Assembly (NCBI GenBank): GCA_009746045.1
Contig: RPFO01000082.1
Location: forward strand, 4,337,241-4,401,240
From: Mesostigma viride
Lineage: Eukaryota; Streptophyta; Mesostigmatophyceae; Mesostigmatales; Mesostigmataceae
Reading direction: 5' to 3'
Length of the DNA stretch: 64,000 bases
Position 1 is the stretch's first letter, and every line of letters begins with the position of its first letter. A program made the position numbers and the translations under genes. This document shows positions 57,599 through 64,000 of this stretch, in pieces. The notes beneath the pieces were generated by a model that worked only from the letters and a program-made list of their open reading frames with translations, made no database searches and was not told the DNA's origin.

Positions 57599-58784
57599 AT
57601 GGAGGCCCCCGCATCGTCTTCAGTTCTTGCTGCCGAGTCTATCGATGACAAACTTGCTGCAAACAAAATCGCCACCGACATTGCCGCTGCCAAGAAAGCC
57701 GCTAACAAGCGCACCAAGACTTCGGCAGCGACTTCGGAAGCAACTCCGATAGCGGTTGAAACCTCCTTGCCGGACTCCATTTCTTCCTCATTCTACATGC
57801 CAGGCGAACGTTTGAGCCTGGACGACATCGCTGCCTTCCTCGGCTTCAGCGACGGCCGAGGTGCGACGCGTGCTGCAGCTCCGCTACGAACACAACGCCC
57901 CGATTCGCCACCCTCGCACCGGCCAGGTTATGGACGCTCCTTCGGATACCATTCGGGATTTGGAGCCCAAGGATTGCCGTCTTGCATGTCTTATTTCGTG
58001 CTGCTCTGAACTTGTCGAGCTGCCGGCGACACCCATCGCCAGGCCAGCCCCCGCGACCGATACTACCGTGCCGCTGCAGGACCTCGCACAGTCTTTTACG
58101 ACCGTGCAGGGCGACATTAAGGTCCTGAAGGAGACGATGCTGGAGCTGAAGAAAGCCATGGCAGCCCCTGCCAAAACTACCACGTTTGCCGATGTCACCG
58201 GCAAGCAATTGACCACCATTGTTCAACAGGCGGCCAAGTCTGCAGCTACCGCTGCGGTCACCCAGAATGCAGTTCAGCAACGCCAACGCAATATGGTAAT
58301 CAAAGGCTTCCAGAAAGGCGCGGCAGCACAGGAGACAGCACACTCACTTGCCGAGGAGCTGCGCGGCCCAGCGTTTCTGGGGAAGCTGCAGCTCCAGAAC
58401 CGTGTTGCCATTGAACGTGCCATTCGGCTGCCAGGCCCTCTGGGCCTGGTCGTCGTCACCATGGCCTCCATGCACGACAAACGCCTCGTGCTGGGAGCAC
58501 GTCGTCTGCTCCAACGCGGTGACTTCAGCCTCGACGAGGACTACACGCCGGCTCAACTAAAGGCGAGGAGCGCGGTGTGGAACAGCTCCATCGTCCAGGA
58601 GACCAAGCAGCACGAGACCCCGGGTAAGCGCATTAAGCTGCGTCTGCTTCAGGATGGTTCCTTCGCAGCATTCTTTGGTGGGAAGCAGCTTAAAGGTGTT
58701 CAGATTAACACCCCCGGAGCGGAGTCTCGTCAGGCGTCTATAGCCATGAGAAGGGTGCTGCCTCTGTTGGTAGACAGTAGGTAG
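57599..58784 (+). pseudogene. LINE ORF1, nearly complete, one frameshift
   Basis: Starts MEAPASSSVLAAESIDDKLA (ATG 57599), with a frame change near 57860 (SDGRG to RRVLQLRYEHN). It then has a coiled coil (TTVQGDIKVLKETMLELKKA), RRM-like core QRNMVIKGFQKGA, RAIRLPGPLGLVVVTMASMH and the C-terminal LQRGDFSLDEDYTPAQLKAR. The stop is at 58784. It probably binds LINE RNA. It is directly upstream of the ORF2 remnant and probably belongs to the same element. Confidence 0.7.
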
Positions 58785-58854
58785 ACAACCTTCCTCGTCG
58801 GCTCGCGGCTAACAGGCTTCGGGGACAGCCTCTAAACAGTCCCGTTCCACTACC

Positions 58855-60443
58855 ATGCCTCGACCTAACCGTCGGGTGAAAGCCATGGTGGTGCCGGTAT
58901 TTCGGGCCACAACCTCATCTGTCAAATGTCAGATTCGTAAAACCCAACGTTTGCTAGATTACCTACGCCTCGGCGTTGTGCAATCAGCCCCAACCCCGAA
59001 TACCCCGAGCAAGCGGCAGGCTCGCATCCTACGCTTGCAGGACAAAATTAATGCGATGAAAAGCACTATTTCTACCGCTTCCCTTCCCCCCTCCGTTCCA
59101 CCCCCACCTCCACCCCCCGCCGCATCCACCCCCATCACCCATCGTCGTTCTCCCCTGGTGGGCCAGCAGGCATCCTTGGCCCTTGCCACTTTTAACACCC
59201 GCACATTGCTAGATGACGACCATAGCTGCCGGATCGAGGAGCTAGTCGCATTTTGCATTGAGCATCGTGTGTCTATATTAGGCGTCCAGGATCGAACACC
59301 GCCGCACGGTGCCACTTGGCCTGGTGAGCACTGCTCGCTTGGCGGGTGGCTGGCGGTTTTACTTCGCTGGCAGCGGTATGTACGCCTGGCCAAGGTGGTG
59401 TTGGTCTTTTGTAATCGCCGCTGGCAGTTGCTAGCCTCAGCACGCTTCAGTTTCTAACCCCACGCCTTATGGTAGCACATTTCACCTCTGTCGAGGGGCG
59501 GTCTAAACACCACCTCACGGTGGGGGTGGGCTACGCACCCCACAGTCAGGTCTACCTGATTCGGCCCGTGAGGAGTTCTTCGAATCTTTGCATGACCTTG
59601 AGAGGGTCACTCCGGCCCGCCACTTTTTGGTTATGCTGCTCGACGCCAATGCTACGCTCCCCGTGGGCACTGCTGGCAGTCGCTTTGCGCCTGCTGACAC
59701 GGAAGCTAACGCCAACACTCCCCTTTTCTCTGCCTTTTTGCGGGATAGCGGGATGGTTGCTGTCAACTGCCAATTCCAACGTCCCTCACCGGACTTGGTC
59801 ACTTTTCGTGGCCCTAACGGCCGTCAGGCCTGTCTGGACTACGTGGTGGTACGGCAGCCCAGGTGCACCTCGGTTCTGGACGCCCGAGTGTTTGACACGC
59901 CCACGGTGTGCTCTGACCACCGGTTGGTGCGCGCGACCCTTCGGCTCCGGTTCCACGTCCCCGCGCGCCGCGCCGCACTGGTCCGCCCTGACTGGTCTGC
60001 TCTACGTCCGGTCAAGGGAGATCCTGAGGACTGGACGGACGCCGAGCACGAGCGGAACCGGTGCCGACGGGAGTACCTGTCGGCCCTGGACGCCCGGGCG
60101 GACGTCGACGAGCTGGACAAGGGTGCCCCCAACGCAGCCGTTTTTGCGGGCTTTGCGGCCCGTGCCCCGTTGCATGCTGGCGGCCCGGCACCTGCCGGTC
60201 ATGCCCCGCCGCCGCCCCGGCCCGCTCTACCGCCAGGACCCCAAGGTCTTGGCCGCCCGGCACCGCCTCAAGCGTAGCCGGGACCCGCTGCAGAAACCAT
60301 TGCTCAAGGCCGCCCTTGTGGAGGCCTACGAGCATGCTCAGGACGCGGAGGCGGCCCAGTGCATCGCGGATGCCAAGGCCTGCCAGGCCCGCAACCAGGG
60401 CAAGGACATGTGGTACCAGTTAATGCCAAGCGCATTGGCGTGA
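58855..60443 (+). pseudogene. LINE ORF2 remnant: AP endonuclease, reverse transcriptase missing
   Basis: ATG 58855, basic N-terminus, then ALATFNTRTLLDDDHSCRIE and VSILGVQD, the start of an APE-type endonuclease (Q-E/D motif). The frame shifts near 59350 and 59460. The second half contains FLVMLLDANATLP (D-x-N), ACLDYVVVRQP and TVCSDHRLVRATLRLR (S-D-H), the remaining catalytic motifs. Frames shift again after 60140 and the similarity ends near 60440 (NQGKDMWYQLM) without any RT motif. Loss of the 3' part differs from the usual 5' truncation of LINEs. Confidence 0.7.
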
Positions 60444-61214
60444 TCCTGATTCGGCATTTCTCTGCGATTCCAGCGGCACCGGAACGAGTTCATTCCGACA
60501 AGTATCAAGAAAGTTATGGCGTTCCGACTTCCCGGTCGCGCGCGAGCGCGAGCCGGCTGTTCTTCTAAGTCGGACGTGAATATTTGCCGACGGCATATGG
60601 GGTCGACAGTAATTCCTGGGCTGACAGGAATTAGGTGCTGTACCTACGACGGTATTGGATTAATACGTCGTACGCAGGAAATAGGAACCTTAACCTGTGG
60701 TCTGTTGGTACCGCAGGCCTAGTCCTGGACTTCTAGGTGCAGATGCAATAATCACTGTGGTGACTGTACTCTGCACATGGTCACTGTGCCTGTATGGCAG
60801 ACCTACTGTATAGGAACTGGGCGCTGTACAGGTAGTGAATACTGTACCGGGAGTGTTATTACTGAGCATACCTCTTAGGTTGCTCAGGACTAGCAAGCAC
60901 AGTGCACAAGTATATAAACAATAGGCCAGTGCCATTTGGGCAGATCTCTTGCGAGCCCGCCTCACGTGTGTTGCCTTGACTTGGCAAGCGCGTGTACAAG
61001 CCTCAAGTGTGTGAGCGCTGTAACATTATCCAACTTTAACAAAGCTCCGTTTCCAACCATATTCACACATTGCTGCATTGCAACCATATCCTTCACATTG
61101 CGTTTGCTAGGAACGTTAACTCAAATTACAACCAGTCTCAGCGGAACGGCCAGGAGGGTCGTTGCCGGTTGCGGTGTGCAGCGTTGACGACGCGAGGAGC
61201 TCGTCCGGTGGTGA
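60444..61214. other. No gene seen
   Basis: Short frames only. The last part (61100-61214) is the 5' leader of the next plus-strand ORF. Confidence 0.4.
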
Positions 61215-62054
61215 ATGGTGCAGGAAGAACAACGGCAGCAGGATTTCCGGTTTCGGCAGTCTGCTGGGGGTTCGATTTCGCCTGAATTGCGTCGTGTCGT
61301 TCGGGATCTATCTTTATTGCTTGCAGATCGTCCGCCTGTTAATCGCAGCTTCGTGCAATTCGTCGACGACCAGGTCGAAGATTGGGAGCGAATTCTGCGG
61401 CACGTCCAAACCATCGTCATTCCGGAGCACCGGAGCATCGACGACCTCGAGCAAGAGCTTCACGGTTTGGTCGGCATCCAGACGGTGATTACAGCAGTAG
61501 CTGAGCGGGTGCGGTCGGAGTTGGCGGCGAGGCGAGGCGAGGCTGCGGAGGCAGTTGGCGCAGTGCGACACGAGTTCGTGCCGGCAGCAGCGGTTGCGGG
61601 TGTACCACGTACTGTCGCAGGCGTAATCGGCGACGAGGGTGTTGCAGCGGGACCAGTTAGGCGTGAACGACGCGGAGCGGAGCATTACAGGCGGCTTGCA
61701 GAGGTCGGGGCGACAGCGGAAGCCATCACCGGAGGACAGCGCGCGGCAAGAGTCGGCAGGTTTCCGGAGCGAGCAAGGGTTCCTTTTCAGGAACTGCCCC
61801 AACCCCTTCGCGTTCGTGTGACGCGTTGGGAAGAGTTTGCCCCTCTTGGTTACGACAGTGACTTTGAGTTGGGAGCAGGGGGCGTCGCTGGGCTAGGCGA
61901 CGAGGCACTTGGCGACCACGAGGTGCCAAGATACAATCCGCGGGGTGCCAACGACGGGTTGTCACCTGTCTACTATACCAACGGTGACGATTCTGTCGAA
62001 ACCAACTCACATTCACCCGTCGGGTCACAGTCTGCTCCACCATCTCGAACTTGA
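61215..62054 (+). CDS. Hypothetical protein, helical
   Basis: 279 aa from ATG 61215 to stop 62054. Rich in Arg/Glu/Ala/Val; FVDDQVEDWERILRHVQTIV and RSIDDLEQELHGLVGIQTVI look like amphipathic helices. The last 80 residues are Gly/acidic-rich. No family is recognised. It overlaps the tail of the minus-strand frame below. The minus gene probably splices out before the overlap. Confidence 0.45.
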   Translation: MVQEEQRQQDFRFRQSAGGSISPELRRVVRDLSLLLADRPPVNRSFVQFVDDQVEDWERILRHVQTIVIPEHRSIDDLEQELHGLVGIQTVITAVAERVRSELAARRGEAAEAVGAVRHEFVPAAAVAGVPRTVAGVIGDEGVAAGPVRRERRGAEHYRRLAEVGATAEAITGGQRAARVGRFPERARVPFQELPQPLRVRVTRWEEFAPLGYDSDFELGAGGVAGLGDEALGDHEVPRYNPRGANDGLSPVYYTNGDDSVETNSHSPVGSQSAPPSRT

Positions 62055-63582
62055 ACCAATTCAGAATCTCCGTGGAATTCTTGTCCCGATCACACTGCAC
62101 CCAGTTATTATGGATGCCGCATGATTCCTCAGGACAGAACCCCTCCACACACGCCATCTTCAGTATGCGGTGAACCCTCTCCGTCCTCGGCACCCCATCT
62201 TCGTCCTCCACCAGCCTCTCAGAAATGTCGAGGTCTTCCAGGTCCCGTCCCCGCCATTCATCTTCCCCCTCCCCCTCTTCCCCTTCCACCCCCCCGCCCA
62301 TTCCGCCCCCTTCACGCAGCCCGTTATCCCTGCCGTCAGCCTCGGCGGACACCGGGCAGTGAAAGTGCTTGATCCAGTCCGTCGAGTGAATGGCTTTCCA
62401 CATTCCGCAAGTACCGTCCGGCAGTCTGTACTTGGAGCATCCCGCACACTCCGCGCCACACTTGCAGTTCTTGCCGTGGTTCGCATTGCAGTGCCTGGTC
62501 CACGCCCCCATGGCCGACTGCATGGTGACGTGCTTCTCACACGCGCACAGGTTCCTCTCCTTCCACTTGCCCTTGATGCAATCGGGCGCGTATTTGCAGA
62601 AGGTCGTGTAGCCCACGTGAATGCCCACGTCCTTATTATACTGGTCACTCCTTTTGTTCCAGTACGCGTGCTTTTCGAGAAAGTGATTGTACATGTCCTC
62701 CTTGGAGGTCATGTAATAGCGCGCTCCCTCAACGGCGACGAGCACCCCGCGATTGCCATGACCCTCCCTGCTGTAAGTGCGCTTGACATCCTTCATCTGG
62801 GAGGAGGCGCGCGACTCATCATCGTGCATCCACGCGTCCACTATCGCGTCAATCACGAATTGCGGCAAAGGGCGCCCCTTGCGAGCCTGCGCGTGTCTGA
62901 GGTAGTCCAACTTCTGCTGCCTTCGAATCGCGCGAATTCCGCGAATCTTCTTGGCGTCCATCCCCGTCAGGTTCTCCAACTCCGCGGCCGAAAACTCCTT
63001 CTCCAAGTCGTCACCACAGTAAAGCGTGGACATCAGCACCATCCTGACGTCTCTGTCTGCGTCGCTTTTGGTCAGACCATCAAAAAAGCCGTTAATCCGA
63101 GCCACCCAGAACCTGTTCAGTTCTGCCATCCGCTCCTGATTGTAAAGCTTTTTCGCCTCATCATGATACAGCCCGTGACCTAGTTCAGCGGCCCTAGAGT
63201 TAAAGCCAGCAATCATCTGGTCGAAAGCCGGCCCCCGCCCCTCGGGTTTCGTCATCGCCTGAGCCGCTTCAAACGCCTGGTCAGCGAAATATTCCCCAAT
63301 AACCCTCTTTGATTTCGAGTATTCTCCCGGCCGCTTGACTTCCTTGGCTTCAGGCTGCGCTGGATTCTGGTTCTCATCTCCGAAAACCCTTTTTGCGCCA
63401 GTTGACCGCTTCGTCCCGGTGTTCAACTTAATTGCACTGAATCCTGGACGACCGGACGCAAGGGCGAAAACTCCCACCCGTTCGCGTGCTGCATGCCATG
63501 ACGACCGGCACAACGAAATCCATGCAAATCGAGTATCGTTGGGAAAAGCGACAATTACAGACAAAGTTCGAAAGTGTATCAT
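62011..63582 (-). CDS. Cys/His-rich transposon-type protein, unrecognised
   Basis: ATG 63582; frame open to 61726, but GTGAGT (62010) or GTGAAT (62016) donors and the opposed ORF suggest that the coding part ends near 62011-62017. About 520 aa. Parts in order: basic start; helical region (FWVARINGFFDGLTKSDADR); GRPLPQFVIDAIVDAWMHDD, HTH-like; RGVLVAVEGARYYMTSKEDM; then a Cys/His-rich region (FCKYAPDCIKGKWKERNLCA, CKCGAECAGCSKYRLPDGTC) that could bind zinc; an acidic Gly/Glu insert; and a final FCPEESCGIHNNWVQCD. The layout recalls plasmid-like or transposon proteins of algae, but no family can be named. Confidence 0.5.
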
Positions 63583-63667
63583 TTTTTACCACGATTGGGG
63601 TCTAGCTGCAGCTAGACCCTTAGAGGGGCTTTTTCCGTTAGACGAAAAGATTACCTGATGTGGTGAA

Positions 63668-64000
63668 AGTTACGTTAAATAGTGACGGAACCTTTTGCCG
63701 CCTGAGGCAAATCGGTCCGTAACACTATTTTGCCCGGAATAACCACTTCCGAGCACCCAAGTTAATTCGGCCGAATTAACTTGGGTGCTCGGAAGTGGTT
63801 ATTCCGGGCAAAATAGTGTTACGGACCGATTTGCCTCAGGCGGCAAAAGGTTCCGTCACTATTTAACGTAACTAAAACCTGGCCTCGTGGAGGGGGACGA
63901 AGAGCCCGAGACATCCGCCTAGGCCGCTGAGCACGCACCACTAAATGCGCCGGAGCTGCCTCAGTGAGGATTCGAACCCCTGACCTCCAAGGTGCACAGG
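63668..64000. mobile_element. Family A hairpin element, 5' part (cut by window end)
   Basis: 206-bp palindrome at 63668-63873 followed by 127 bp of the 132-bp core in the same orientation as 19500-19631. The arm variant is agtgacgg/ccgtcact instead of agtgccgg/ccggcact, paired in both arms. The right end and target duplication lie outside the window. Confidence 0.9.

Overview
This is nuclear DNA from a eukaryote, most likely a green alga. The evidence is multi-exon genes with GT-AG introns (plus one GC-AG intron), an NUBPL/IND1-type complex I assembly factor with a mitochondrial presequence, a chromodomain Ty3/gypsy retrotransposon, a non-LTR retrotransposon and very many long microsatellites. 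No operon, ribosome-binding-site or other bacterial signal was found. The species cannot be named from the sequence alone.

Layout. (1) 1-13 kb is a host gene pair transcribed divergently. On the minus strand (562-3850) is a CHAD-domain protein, four exons seen and the 3' end outside the window. On the plus strand (4544-13036) is NUBPL/IND1, seven exons, 336 aa, phases closing perfectly. Introns hold mini- and microsatellites and extra copies ('echoes') of exon edges. (2) 13-20.5 kb is intergenic and repeat-rich. It holds a LINE ORF1 scrap, a GTTACCGG palindromic array, a three-exon unknown minus-strand gene (17336-18877) and a palindrome array (family C) split by a hairpin-core-hairpin element (family A). 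(3) 20.5-41.2 kb is a nest of transposons. A large Tnp2/Plavaka/KDZ-like transposase gene (20531-24906, tail 41119-41215) is split by a 16.2-kb Ty3/gypsy chromovirus (24907-41113, target duplication cgggt). That element is itself split by a 5.7-kb TA-duplicating element with a CENP-B/pogo-like DNA-binding domain (27681-33422) and by an 882-bp family A array (35523-36404, duplication gaggt). Removing each insertion at its duplication restores a continuous reading frame (for the first two). (4) 41-45.7 kb holds a protein-kinase-like gene with a duplicated 3' end, a second family C array and a Cys-rich first exon. (5) 45.7-49.5 kb has a 440-bp (CCTG)n tract, the five-hairpin family B array (46561-47940, duplication cacat), dispersed repeats and a compound trinucleotide satellite. 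(6) 49.5-54.8 kb is a minus-strand gene with about a kilobase of charged repeats and a possible ubiquitin-protease-like domain, then a 357-bp tandem repeat. (7) 55-60.5 kb is a pile of broken LINE copies: three ORF1s, one split by (ATCC)n, then an ORF2 endonuclease without reverse transcriptase. (8) 61-64 kb holds two convergent unknown genes and the start of another family A element.

The most unusual theme is the hairpin families A and B. Each unit is a perfect palindrome (206 or 76 bp) alternating with a core (132 or 250 bp) that carries a tRNA T-arm/B-box. Three whole arrays are bounded by 5-bp target duplications, and arm mutations are mirrored in the opposite arm. The second theme is the repeated copying of splice-junction segments into neighbouring introns of both host genes.
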